Shown: one piece after another, positions 50,341 through 58,600 of the stretch
Numbering within the stretch: the first letter of the stretch is position 1
Layout: the number at the start of each line of letters is the position of its first letter
Source of the DNA: CAIWHR01 sp039915505
GTDB lineage: Bacteria > Pseudomonadota > Gammaproteobacteria > Burkholderiales > Casimicrobiaceae
Assembly: GCA_039915505.1 (NCBI GenBank)
Contig: JBDSND010000145.1
Location: 1-64,000 of the forward strand
Direction: 5' to 3'
Length of the DNA stretch: 64,000 nucleotides
Translations under genes and position numbers: made by a program
The notes under the pieces: model-generated
The model's database searches: none
Told to the model about the DNA's origin: nothing
Seen by the model: only the letters and a program-made list of their open reading frames with translations

Positions 50341-51206
50341 CCGCTGCTCCTTGGTGTCGCGTTTGTATCGGCGCCGCTTCGGGCGGCCCGCTTGTTGTTC
50401 GCACTGTCGTTGCAATCCGGTTGATGCTCCGCGATCAGCCGCTCCAGCGCGTCGAGCTCCCGATCGCGCTCGCGCATGACCTCGTCCTCGATCCGCCGCG
50501 CGGCCGCCTCCGGGAGCGCACGACCGGCCTCGTCCCAAGCCTGCACCGCGAGCGGGGTGCCACGCTCATACTCCGCCAGGATGCGCAGCTTGCCATTGCG
50601 ATACCAACTGCGCAGGGTTCCGTGGACCTTGCCGCGCTGCACCGGGGCTTCGAGATTGCGTCCGATCTCGCGTGCAGGCCGGGTACCGATGTGCCAGGTC
50701 GCGATCGTGCCGTTGCGCACGTCCTCGTCATAGGGGATCGCAGCAACCCGACCACCGCTTCCGTTCCAGAAGATAAACGTACCGGTGCGCTTGCCGGCGT
50801 GAAAAGCGCCCAGCACCCGCAGCAGGCCGTCGGCGGCGCGCAACTCGTAGATGCCGTTCGGCCGTCCATCGCGGCAGGCGCCGTCCGCAACCAATCTCCC
50901 CGCCGCAGGCAATCTCGCTTGCGCCGCAGGCAATCTCGCTTGCGCAGCCAATCTCGCCTCCGCAGCTAACCTCCCCTTCGCGACCAATATCCCCTCCGCG
51001 GCCAACGCGGTATCGTCGGCCTGCGCCAGCGGCGCGAGGACCACAAGGCAGCAAAGGCCGAAGCGAAATCCTGAGGTGCGCACGACGTGCGCACGGCGCC
51101 GGATCAGGACCGCGATCCCAGCGGTCAGCAACATCGTCGGCGGACGATCGCGTTCAATGGCGCGGGTCACCATGCTTGACGGCGCGTGCGAATCGCCGGC
51201 GACCAT
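50337..51206 (-). CDS. MORN-repeat/YwqK-like secreted protein with tandem-repeat N-terminus
   Basis: Up to 289 residues. A hydrophobic, signal-like stretch (FGLCCLVVLAPLAQA, about 50-64) is followed by a low-complexity segment made by 18-21-bp tandem repeats (ARLPAAQARLPAAGRL). After that come three MORN-like repeats, for example NGIYELRAADG, GKRTGTFIFWNGSG and GKVHGTLRSWYRNGKLRILAEYERG. The C-terminus is charged and probably coiled coil (about 235-265). Start choice is open: ATG 51206, ATG 51134 or GTG 51083 (best placed before the signal); none has a good ribosome site. Same direction as the permease cluster. Function unknown. Confidence 0.65.
   Translation of the reverse strand: MVAGDSHAPSSMVTRAIERDRPPTMLLTAGIAVLIRRRAHVVRTSGFRFGLCCLVVLAPLAQADDTALAAEGILVAKGRLAAEARLAAQARLPAAQARLPAAGRLVADGACRDGRPNGIYELRAADGLLRVLGAFHAGKRTGTFIFWNGSGGRVAAIPYDEDVRNGTIATWHIGTRPAREIGRNLEAPVQRGKVHGTLRSWYRNGKLRILAEYERGTPLAVQAWDEAGRALPEAAARRIEDEVMRERDRELDALERLIAEHQPDCNDSANNKRAARSGADTNATPRSSG
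50883..51005. repeat. 18/21-bp tandem repeat inside the MORN-protein gene
   Basis: Two identical 21-bp units (50901-50921, 50922-50942) are followed by three diverged 18-bp units, all in frame. They encode Ala/Arg/Leu-rich heptads or hexads. Units of a multiple of three keep the frame open, so copy number could vary without breaking the gene. Confidence 0.85.
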
Positions 51207-51224
51207 CTCGGCATCGCGATCTCG

Positions 51225-51641
51225 TCAGGCGCGCCGACGGCGTGACCACCACGCCCCGAGCTCGCCAACGATCCCGCGCCGGAAGGCGAGGACGCAGACC
51301 ACGAAGATCGTTCCAGTCACGATCGTGACCCACTCGCCGAGGCCCGAAAAGTAGTTCTCGATACTGATGATGGCGAAGGCCCCCACCACCGGCCCGAATA
51401 CCGTCCCCATCCCGCCCAACAGCGTCATCAGCACGACTTCGCCGGACATCTGCCATTGCACGTCGGTCAGCGATGCAAGCTGGAACACGATCGCCTTGGT
51501 CGCCCCCGCGAGCCCCGAAAGCGCCGCCGACAGGATGAAAGCAAGGAGCTTGAAGCGATCGGCGTCGCAGCCTAACGAGATCGCCCTAGGCTCATTGTCC
51601 CGGATTGCCTTCAGGACATTACCGAACGGTGAATGGATCAC
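51225..51641 (-). pseudogene. livM: 3' fragment of branched-chain amino acid permease livM
   Basis: Only about the last 138 residues of a LivM permease remain: IHSPFGNVLKAIRDNEPRAISLG, then the membrane segments LAFILSAALSGLAGATKAIV and VVLMTLLGGMGTVFGPVVGA. An intact LivM would have about 200 further N-terminal residues and six or more helices. The fragment is joined directly to the 5' end of livK with livH missing, which marks an internal deletion. It could be translated from GTG 51641, but a working permease is not expected. Confidence 0.87.
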
Positions 51642-51775
51642 CCGGTGTACAGGCTCGACATGTCGGACAGGACGTCGAGCTTGATGACGTTGTCCGAGAC
51701 CTGCGCACGGGCGGCGCCGCCACCGAGCGCAGCCGCGAGGCCGATTGCGAGCAGGCTGCGTTTCATCTTAGTCAT
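51638..51775 (-). pseudogene. livK: 5' fragment of branched-chain amino acid binding protein livK
   Basis: ATG 51775 begins a clear signal peptide (MKRSLLAIGLAAALGGGAARA from the second Met) and the first strand of a LivK-type receptor, DNVIKLDVLSDMSSLY. After 45 codons the frame meets TGA (51640-51638) at the junction with the livM fragment. About 350 residues of the receptor are missing. Confidence 0.85.
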
Positions 51776-51816
51776 AGAGTTCAGTTCTTCTCTCCTCAAG
51801 CGGGTGGCTATCTCGG

Positions 51817-52566
51817 TCAGACGCCGAGGTAGTCGTGCAACTTCGCCATATTGGCGTCGAGGTCCGCGTTGGGGATCATGTCCACCACGCGGCCGTGATC
51901 CATTACGTAGTGGCGGTCCGCCACGGTCGCTGCGAACCGAAAGTTCTGCTCCACCAAGAGAATCGTGAAGCCCTCCGATTTGAGCCTGGAGATGGTGCGG
52001 CCGATCTGCTGCACGATCACCGGCGCGAGGCCCTCCGTCGGCTCGTCGAGCAGCAGCAAGCGCGCACCGGTGCGCAGGATTCGGCCGATGGCGAGCATCT
52101 GCTGCTCGCCGCCGGAAAGCTTGGTGCCCTGGCTGCCGAGTCGCTCCTTGAGATTGGGGAAGAGCTCGAAAATCTGGTCGAGCGACAGCCCCCCCGCCTT
52201 GACCACCGGCGGCAGCAGCAGGTTCTCCTCCACCGACAGGCTCGCGAAAATGCCTCGCTCCTCGGGGCACCAGGCGATACCACGACGGGCGATGCGGTTG
52301 GAGGCGAGCGCAATGATGTCGTCGCCCTCGTAGACGACCGAGCCGGTGCGCCGCGGCACGATCCCCATGATCGACTTCAAGGTGGTGGTCTTGCCCGCGC
52401 CGTTGCGCCCGAGCAGGGTCACGACCTCGCCGGTGCGCACCTCGAAGTCGACGCCATGCAGGATATGGGATTCGCCGTACCAGGCGTTGAGGCCCCGCAC
52501 CTCGAGCAAAGGCGCGGCCGCCATCGCCGGCGCGGCGTCCTGCGCCACCGCGCGCTCGTCAGGCAT
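51817..52566 (-). CDS. livF: Branched-chain amino acid ABC transporter ATPase LivF
   Basis: Intact LivF-type ATPase of 249 residues. Walker A GRNGAGKTT, EENLLLP, signature LSGGEQQMLAIGRIL, Walker B LLLLDEPTEGLAP and H-loop-equivalent ILLVEQN are all normal for LivF. ATG 52566 overlaps the livG reading frame end by 8 bases. It is the only complete gene left in this liv operon, with livG broken upstream and livK/H/M deleted downstream, so it may be on the way to loss or may serve another transporter. Confidence 0.92.
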   Translation of the reverse strand: MPDERAVAQDAAPAMAAAPLLEVRGLNAWYGESHILHGVDFEVRTGEVVTLLGRNGAGKTTTLKSIMGIVPRRTGSVVYEGDDIIALASNRIARRGIAWCPEERGIFASLSVEENLLLPPVVKAGGLSLDQIFELFPNLKERLGSQGTKLSGGEQQMLAIGRILRTGARLLLLDEPTEGLAPVIVQQIGRTISRLKSEGFTILLVEQNFRFAATVADRHYVMDHGRVVDMIPNADLDANMAKLHDYLGV

Positions 52567-53313
52567 GCACCTGGCCCAGGTACGCTTCCACGACCCGCGG
52601 ATGCTTCGACACCGTGGCGTAATCGCCCTGAGCGAGAATCTCGCCGCGGGCCAGCACAGTGATGTGATCGGACAGGTTCGATACCACCGACAGGTTGTGC
52701 TCGACCATCACCACGGTGCGATTGGCCGCGACCTGCTTGATGAGCGCGGAAATGCGCTCGACGTCCTCGTGGGTCATGCCGGCAGTCGGTTCGTCGAGCA
52801 GCATCATCTCCGGCTCGAGGGCGAGGGTGGTGGCGATCTCGAGTGCCCGCTTGCGGCCGTAGGCGAGCTCGCCGGCCGGCGTGTCGATGAACGCCGTAAG
52901 ACCCACGGCCTCCACGAGCTCGCGGGCACGCGGGGTCAACGTCTCGAGCACGTCGCGGGAGCGCCAGCAATCATAGGAATGCCCGCGCTTGCGCTACAAG
53001 GCCACGCGCACGTTCTCCAGGACGTGAGGTTCGGGAACACGGCGGAGATCTGGAAAGAGCGCACGAGCCCCATCCGGGCAATCGCTGCGGGTCGCGAGCC
53101 GGTGATCTCCCGCCCGTTGAAAATGATCTGGCCGCGTGTCGGTGTCAGGAAATGCGACAGCAGGTTGAAGCAGGTGGTTTTGCCAGCCCCGTTGGGGCCG
53201 ATGAGGGCGTGGATGGTGCCTCGGGTAATCGAGAGATCGACGTCTTTGACGGCGACGAATCCCTTGAATTCCTTGGTGAGCTGCCGGGTTTCCAGGATCG
53301 TGTCGTCGGCCAT
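52559..53313 (-). pseudogene. livG: livG ATPase with one-base deletion and nonsense codon
   Basis: The N-terminal part from ATG 53313 has Walker A IGPNGAGKTTCFNLLSHFL and reads normally to SFQISAVFPNLT. A one-base loss near 53026 then shifts the frame. In the restored frame the expected LENVRVAL is followed by TAG (52996-52994) where other LivG proteins have Gln before RKRGHSYD. Downstream the original frame continues normally to the end (AYGRKRALEIATTLALEPEM, Walker B MMLLDEPTAGM). Two independent lesions make sequencing error less likely. Confidence 0.85.
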
Positions 53314-53363
53314 CGCGTGCCGGCGCCGTCTACGCGCGCCTCCTCCTCCCGAGTGTGGCCCGA

Positions 53364-53392
53364 ATTATGCTCAACCGCGGGGTGGTTGGCAA
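53364..53392 (-). promoter_or_regulatory. Promoter of the decaying liv operon
   Basis: On the minus strand -35 TTGCCA (53392-53387) and -10 CATAAT (53369-53364) are 17 bases apart, about 50 bases before the livG start codon. The boxes remain good although the genes downstream are damaged. The rest of the 53314-53538 gap shows no gene. Confidence 0.6.
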
Positions 53393-53538
53393 TGCGAACG
53401 TAGGGCGAACGCAGAGCGGCGATGCACCACGCGAGAGCATGCCCGAAACCGGCGTTCTACACCTCCGTTCTGTCGCACGCGGCGGTTACCCGGGCGGCGC
53501 GCCCGGTTCCCGGGTTTCGGGCGGCGGGCGGATGTCCG

Positions 53539-54336
53539 TCAGAGGTCCCAGCGCGGTGTGCGCTTGGCGACGAACGCAGCGACTCCTTCCTGTGCCTCCG
53601 GCGCGAGCATGCCGCGGGTGATCTCATCCGACGCGCATTGGTAGGCATCAACCAGCGGTCGCTCCAGTTGATCGTAGAAGAACCGCTTGCCCGCCGCGAC
53701 CACCGCAGCGGGCTTGTCCATCATCTGGTGCGCGAGCGCCGCCGTGGTCGCATCCAACGCGTCGCGCGGGGTAACCCTGTTTACGAGACCCCACGCCAGT
53801 GCAGTGGGCGCGTCGACGAATGCCCCGGTCAGCAGCATCTCGAAGGCACGCTTCCTGCCGATGTTGCGCGAGACGGGTACGGCGGGCGTCGCGCAGAACA
53901 ACCCGAAGTTGATGCCGGACGTGGCGAATCGCGCATCGTCGCTGGCGACCGCGAGATCCGCCGCCGCAACGAGCTGGCATCCCGCCGCCGTCGCAATGCC
54001 ATGGACCTTGGCGATCACCGGCTGCGGCAGCCGCTCGATGGTCATCATCACGTCCGAGCAGCGCGCAAAGAGATCGGCGAGGAACGGCTCGTTGGCATTG
54101 GCGAGCATTTCCTTCAAATCATGACCCGGACAGAACGCCCGCCCGGCGCCCGCGAGGATCACGACCCGCACCGTCGTATCTTCGCCGATGGCGACCAGCT
54201 CGGCCTTGAGCGTGTCGAGGGTTGCGGAGTCGAGCGCATTGAACTGTGCTGGACGGTTGAGGGTGAGGGTCGCTATACCGCCGTCGTCGACGCGGCGCAC
54301 ACGCGGCTCGACATTGGCTTCGAAGGGTGCGTTCAT
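53539..54336 (-). CDS. Enoyl-CoA hydratase/isomerase-family protein
   Basis: Crotonase-fold enzyme of 265 residues. The oxyanion-hole segments are AGAGRAFCPGHDLKEML and KVHGIATAAGCQLVAAADL; the second acidic residue usual for hydratases is not in its normal place (GINFGLFCATP), so it may be an isomerase or a hydratase variant such as EchA/ECHDC3-like. ATG 54336, 8 bases after the acyl-CoA synthetase gene, so the two probably act together on one acyl-CoA. Confidence 0.87.
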   Translation of the reverse strand: MNAPFEANVEPRVRRVDDGGIATLTLNRPAQFNALDSATLDTLKAELVAIGEDTTVRVVILAGAGRAFCPGHDLKEMLANANEPFLADLFARCSDVMMTIERLPQPVIAKVHGIATAAGCQLVAAADLAVASDDARFATSGINFGLFCATPAVPVSRNIGRKRAFEMLLTGAFVDAPTALAWGLVNRVTPRDALDATTAALAHQMMDKPAAVVAAGKRFFYDQLERPLVDAYQCASDEITRGMLAPEAQEGVAAFVAKRTPRWDL

Positions 54337-54344
54337 GTCATCTC

Positions 54345-55976
54345 CTATTCGATCGCGGTCGTCGATTTGGCGCGCTCGCGAAGGATGAATTTCTGGATCT
54401 TGCCCGTCGAGGTCTTTGGCAACTCGCCGAACACAACCCGCTTCGGCGCCTTGAAGCGCGCGAGATGCTGCCGGCAATGCTCGATGATGGCTGCTTCCGA
54501 CGCCGTCGCGTCCGGCTTGAGCTCCACGAAGGCGCACGGCGTCTCGCCCCACTTTGCGTCGGGCTGCGCCACCACCGCAGCGGCCAGCACCGCCGGGTGG
54601 TGGTACAGGGCATCCTCGACCTCCAGTGAGCTGATGTTCTCCCCGCCAGAGATGATCACATCCTTGGAGCGGTCCTTGATTTTCACGTAGCCATCGGGTT
54701 GCATCACCGCGAGATCGCCCGAATGGAACCACCCCCCGGCAAAGGCGGCTGCTGTGGCGGCGGGGTTCTTGAGATAGCCCTTCATGGTGATATTGCCGCG
54801 GAACATGATTTCGCCCATGGTCTCGCCGTCCCAGGGGACCTCCGTCATGGTGTCGGGATCCATCACCGTCATGTCCTCCTCGCAGGTATAACGCACGCCC
54901 TGGCGACCGTTGCGCTCGGTGCGTGCGCCGATGTCGAGCGCGTCCCAGGCGGCGTGCTTGGCGCATACCGCTGCCGGGCCGTAGGTCTCGGTGAGACCGT
55001 AAACGTGGGTGATGTCGAAGCCCATTCGTTCCATGCCTTCGATCACAGCCGCGGGCGGCGCCGCGCCCGCGACCAGGCAATGCACCGGGTGATCGATGCC
55101 CGTCTTCCACGCCACGGGGGCGTTGATCAAGGCGTTATGCACGATCGGCGCGCCGCAGTAGTGGCTCACGCGGTGCTGGCGAATCGCGTCCAGGATGAGC
55201 TTGGCGTCGACCTTGCGCAGGCAGACGTTGGTGCCAGCGTTGGCGGCCATCGTCCAGGGAAAGCACCAGCCGTTGCAATGGAACATCGGCAGGGTCCACA
55301 GGTATACAGCGTGACGCGGCATACCCCAGTCGATGATATTGGACAGCGCGTTGAGGTAAGCACCGCGGTGGTGATAGACAACTCCCTTCGGATTGCCCGT
55401 GGTGCCCGAGGTGTAGTTGAGCGCGATCGCGGTCCATTCGTCGTCGGGCAGCGACCACGCGAAGGCCGGGTCGCCATCGGCAATGAAAGCCTCGTAGTCC
55501 ACGGTGCCGAGACGCTCGCCTCCCGGTCCTTCCGCGTCATCGACGTCGATCACCAGGATCGCCGCGTCGAGCGCGGCCAGCGCGGGCTTGATGACCGGGG
55601 CGTACTCGGTGTCGGTGATGAGCACCTTCGCCTCGCCATGCTGGAGCATGAACGCGATGGCGTTGGCATCGAGTCGGGTATTGAGAGTATTGAGCACGCC
55701 GCCGGACATCGGGACGCCGAAGTGGGCCTCGAACATCTCGGGCGTATTCGCCGTCATCAGCGCCACGGTATCGCCCACTCCGACCCCGGAGCGTGAGAGC
55801 GCAGATGCGAGTCGACGGCAGCGCGCGTACGATTCACGCCAGGTGTAGCGGCGCGCCCCATGGATCACCGCCGTGTGGTCCGGGTAGGTGTAGGCGGCAC
55901 GGGCGATCAGCGACAACGGCGACAGGGACGCGTAGTTGGCGGCGTTGCGGTCGAGGTCCCGTTCGAAGGGGTTCAT
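54345..55976 (-). CDS. AMP-dependent acyl-CoA synthetase
   Basis: ANL-superfamily ligase of 543 residues that activates a carboxylic acid to acyl-CoA. Motifs are YTSGTTGNPKGVVYHHRG (P-loop), VYGLTETYGP, GWFHSGDLAVMQPDGYVKIKDR, SGGENISSLEVED and the C-terminal lysine in TSTGKIQKFILRER. It resembles the medium-chain/methylmercaptopropionate (DmdB-like) group. ATG 55976 (MNPFERDLDRN) is used; ten upstream codons in frame are not conserved-looking. Divergent from the cobalamin gene with 146 bases between. Confidence 0.88.
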   Translation of the reverse strand: MNPFERDLDRNAANYASLSPLSLIARAAYTYPDHTAVIHGARRYTWRESYARCRRLASALSRSGVGVGDTVALMTANTPEMFEAHFGVPMSGGVLNTLNTRLDANAIAFMLQHGEAKVLITDTEYAPVIKPALAALDAAILVIDVDDAEGPGGERLGTVDYEAFIADGDPAFAWSLPDDEWTAIALNYTSGTTGNPKGVVYHHRGAYLNALSNIIDWGMPRHAVYLWTLPMFHCNGWCFPWTMAANAGTNVCLRKVDAKLILDAIRQHRVSHYCGAPIVHNALINAPVAWKTGIDHPVHCLVAGAAPPAAVIEGMERMGFDITHVYGLTETYGPAAVCAKHAAWDALDIGARTERNGRQGVRYTCEEDMTVMDPDTMTEVPWDGETMGEIMFRGNITMKGYLKNPAATAAAFAGGWFHSGDLAVMQPDGYVKIKDRSKDVIISGGENISSLEVEDALYHHPAVLAAAVVAQPDAKWGETPCAFVELKPDATASEAAIIEHCRQHLARFKAPKRVVFGELPKTSTGKIQKFILRERAKSTTAIE

Positions 55977-56122
55977 GGGTGAGGCCTTGGCGTGGATGAC
56001 CGGCAAGTCGCATCATACTTCCCGGCAAACCCGGTCCGGCGCGGCGCCGGGGACAGGGCGGAGGCGGGCGTAACAGGGTAGAGTGCGGCCCTTGCGCCGC
56101 GTCGGCAACGCATCGGACGGAC

Positions 56123-56677
56123 ATGGGCCATCGACTCTCCAAGATCGTCACCCGCACCGGGGACGCCGGCACCACGGGCCTGGGCGACGGTACCCGGGTG
56201 GCGAAGGACACCCCGCGGATCGCCGCAATCGGCGACGTGGACGAACTCAACTCGAATCTCGGCGTGCTCCTCGCCGAGACGCTGCCCGAGGCCGTGGCCA
56301 CGTGCCTCCACGAGGTGCAGCACGACCTGTTCGACCTGGGTGGCGAGCTTTCGATTCCCGGTCACACCGCGGTGTCCGAGGAGCACATCGGCCGTCTGGA
56401 GGATGCCGTGGAGGCGTTCAATGCCGATCTGCTGCCGCTCAAGGAATTCATCCTCCCCGGCGGCAGTCGTCCGGCCGCGATCGCCCACGTATGCCGCACC
56501 GTCTGCCGGCGCGCCGAGCGGGCGGTCGTGGCCCTGGCAGCGACCGAGCCGGTCAGCGAGCCGACACGCCGCTACCTGAACCGGCTCTCCGACCTCCTCT
56601 TCGTCCTCGCCCGCACCCTCAACCGCGCCGCCGGTGGGCACGATATCCTGTGGCAACGGCAGCGTAGGGCCGAGTAA
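56123..56677 (+). CDS. PduO-type cob(I)yrinic acid a,c-diamide adenosyltransferase
   Basis: Trimeric ATP:cob(I)alamin adenosyltransferase of 184 residues, which makes adenosylcobalamin. Diagnostic segments are the N-terminal ATP loop TRTGDAGTTGLGDGTRVAKD, DELNS-type helix, FILPGGSRPAA and CRTVCRRAERAVVAL with the active-site Arg, ending with YLNRLSDLLFVLAR. ATG 56123. Alone on its strand before a sigma factor gene; no B12-dependent enzyme is in the window. Confidence 0.92.
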   Translation: MGHRLSKIVTRTGDAGTTGLGDGTRVAKDTPRIAAIGDVDELNSNLGVLLAETLPEAVATCLHEVQHDLFDLGGELSIPGHTAVSEEHIGRLEDAVEAFNADLLPLKEFILPGGSRPAAIAHVCRTVCRRAERAVVALAATEPVSEPTRRYLNRLSDLLFVLARTLNRAAGGHDILWQRQRRAE

Positions 56678-56729
56678 GCCTGTTCACACTCGCCGCATCC
56701 GAATCCTCTCAGAAACCGTACAACTCTCC

Positions 56730-57335
56730 ATGTCTATCGATCTGGGCGAACGCAGCGCGCGGCTCGCCGACCTCCTCGCCCGCACCGCGCTCGCTGACCA
56801 AGGGGCGTTCGCGGAACTCTACCGCGCCACCTCGGCTCGCCTGTTCGGGGTGGCGCTGCGCATCCTGCGTGATTCTCCGGCGGCTGAGGAAGTGCTGCAG
56901 GACGTGTTCGTGAGCGTCTGGCATCACGCCGGCTCCTACGCCACTGGCAAGAGCCAGCCGCTGACGTGGCTGACGAGCATCGTCCGTAACCGCTGCCTCG
57001 ACCGGCTGCGGCGCCGGGAGATCGACACCGTGCCTATCTCGCGTGACGCCAACGACGATGACGGCAGCGGCGGTGCTGATTTCGACATCGCATCCGATGC
57101 GCCCTCCCCGGTCGACATGCTGCTCGCCGGTGCCGACAGCCGTTCGGTACGCGCGTGCGTCGATACACTGGAGCGTGGCCAGAAGCAGGCGATCGCCCTG
57201 GCCTTCTACCAAGGCATGAGCCACCAGGAGCTCGCCCGGCAGCTGCGCGAGCCACTGGGCACGGTCAAGTCCTGGGTGCGGCGTGGACTGGAACGGCTGC
57301 GCCAGTGCCTCGACCGGTCCGGATACGTGCACTGA
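56730..57335 (+). CDS. ECF RNA polymerase sigma factor (SigK-like)
   Basis: Extracytoplasmic-function sigma factor of 201 residues. Region 2 is FAELYRATSARLFGVALRIL through FVSVWHHAGSYATGKSQPLTWLTSIVRNRCLDRLRRRE, and region 4 has the helix-turn-helix GMSHQELARQLREPLGTVKSWVRRGLERLR. The linker (about 105-140) is long and acidic. ATG 56730; the stop overlaps the following anti-sigma start (TGATG), so the pair is co-translated, the usual arrangement for a sigma factor held inactive by its membrane partner. Confidence 0.93.
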   Translation: MSIDLGERSARLADLLARTALADQGAFAELYRATSARLFGVALRILRDSPAAEEVLQDVFVSVWHHAGSYATGKSQPLTWLTSIVRNRCLDRLRRREIDTVPISRDANDDDGSGGADFDIASDAPSPVDMLLAGADSRSVRACVDTLERGQKQAIALAFYQGMSHQELARQLREPLGTVKSWVRRGLERLRQCLDRSGYVH

Positions 57336-58045
57336 TGGATCTCGGTCGAACCGATCGCATCGGCCGCCTCGAGGCGCTCGCCGCCGAGTACGCGCTCGGC
57401 ACGCTATCGGCGCGCGTCCGCCGACGTCTTGCCGCCCAAGCCCGCCAGGATGCCAAGGTCGCCGGGGTACTGCGGGCATGGGAGCATCGCCTGGCCGGGC
57501 TGGCGGAGGGCATACCCGAAGTCACTCCGGCGCCGCGGGTATGGGAAGGCGTACGCGCCCGCCTGGGCATGGGCGCCGAGCCCGCAACGGCCGGGGGCTG
57601 GTGGCAAAGTCTCGGGCTCTGGCGTGGTCTCGCCGCGACCGGGTTTGCCCTTGCCGTGGCGGTGGGCGTTGCACTGACTTCACTGTCTCCGTCCGATCAG
57701 GGCGAAGCGCTGGTCGTGGTGCTCGCCGGTCAGGACGCGCGACCGGCCCTGGTGGCCTCCGCCAATCGTGGCAGCCGGACGCTGCTCGTCAAGGTGGTCG
57801 GCGCTGCGCCGGTGCCACCGGATCGCACCCTGGAACTGTGGGCGCTTCCCCAGGGCGGCACCCCGGCGTCCCTGGGCGTGCTCACGGCCGAGGGCGTGAT
57901 GCGCGTGACCCTGACGGCGCCGGCCGAGTCCGCATTCCGTAACGTCCCGGCCCTGGCGGTCAGCCTGGAGCCCACAGGAGGCTCGCCGACCGGCCAGCCC
58001 ACTGGACCCGTGCTGTACTCGGGCCCGATCCAGCGGTTCTACTGA
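57335..58045 (+). CDS. RskA-type anti-sigma factor
   Basis: Single-pass membrane protein of 236 residues. The cytoplasmic N-terminal domain (about 1-85) starts with EALAAEYALGTLSARVRRRL and lacks the zinc His-Cys-Cys motif. A helix follows (about 94-114, LAATGFALAVAVGVALTSL), then a periplasmic RskA domain with LELWALPQGGTPASLGVL. It should bind the sigma factor encoded just before it and release it on an envelope signal. The signal is not apparent from the sequence. Confidence 0.88.
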   Translation: MDLGRTDRIGRLEALAAEYALGTLSARVRRRLAAQARQDAKVAGVLRAWEHRLAGLAEGIPEVTPAPRVWEGVRARLGMGAEPATAGGWWQSLGLWRGLAATGFALAVAVGVALTSLSPSDQGEALVVVLAGQDARPALVASANRGSRTLLVKVVGAAPVPPDRTLELWALPQGGTPASLGVLTAEGVMRVTLTAPAESAFRNVPALAVSLEPTGGSPTGQPTGPVLYSGPIQRFY

Positions 58046-58107
58046 CAGCCTCTGCCTGGCGCCCATGATCGCGCCGGGCGGGCCAGCGATTCGGCCTTGC
58101 GGCGGCC

Positions 58108-58344
58108 TCAGCTCTGCTCGGCGGTCGTTCCGTCGCTGCAGTCCAACGAGTGACCGCTCAGGTCGACACGCGGCGCAGACGCCATTTCTTGAACGGCTGG
58201 TCGCTTCGCGAGCGTACCCCGCCCGGCACTGGTCGTGTAGCTGGCCGGCAGGACCACCATGGTGGCGAGCGTAGCGACCGATGCAAGCGCGGCCGCGATG
58301 CCGCCGAAGGTCGAGAACATCGAGGGGGTGTCGTAGCGCTTCAT
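58108..58344 (-). CDS. Small single-pass membrane protein
   Basis: A protein of 78 residues from ATG 58344, which has AAGGAG 7 bases before it. One hydrophobic segment (about 11-35, FGGIAAALASVATLATMVVL) and a polar, probably periplasmic tail with one Cys follow. It is convergent with the anti-sigma gene (62 bases between the stops). No family is recognised. The good RBS and composition support a real gene, possibly a target of the neighbouring sigma factor. Confidence 0.6.
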   Translation of the reverse strand: MKRYDTPSMFSTFGGIAAALASVATLATMVVLPASYTTSAGRGTLAKRPAVQEMASAPRVDLSGHSLDCSDGTTAEQS

Positions 58345-58600
58345 CGCCGGCTCCTTGAGGGTGGGGTACGGCCCTTGGATGCGGTCAGGCGGCAATCCGG
58401 ATTCAACCGACTCACGCAACGACGCCGACGATGCATCGTATGGCGAGCGGCCTGTCGGCCACGACGTCGAGACGAACGCCGCCGAGCGCGGCGCGAGGCA
58501 CCACCGGAGGCGATGAAACGGGCGCGGGCGCGCCGACCGGCGACGCGCCGTGGTGGATGGGTGGCCGCGCCACCCAGCGACAATCTCTTGACGCTTCCGA

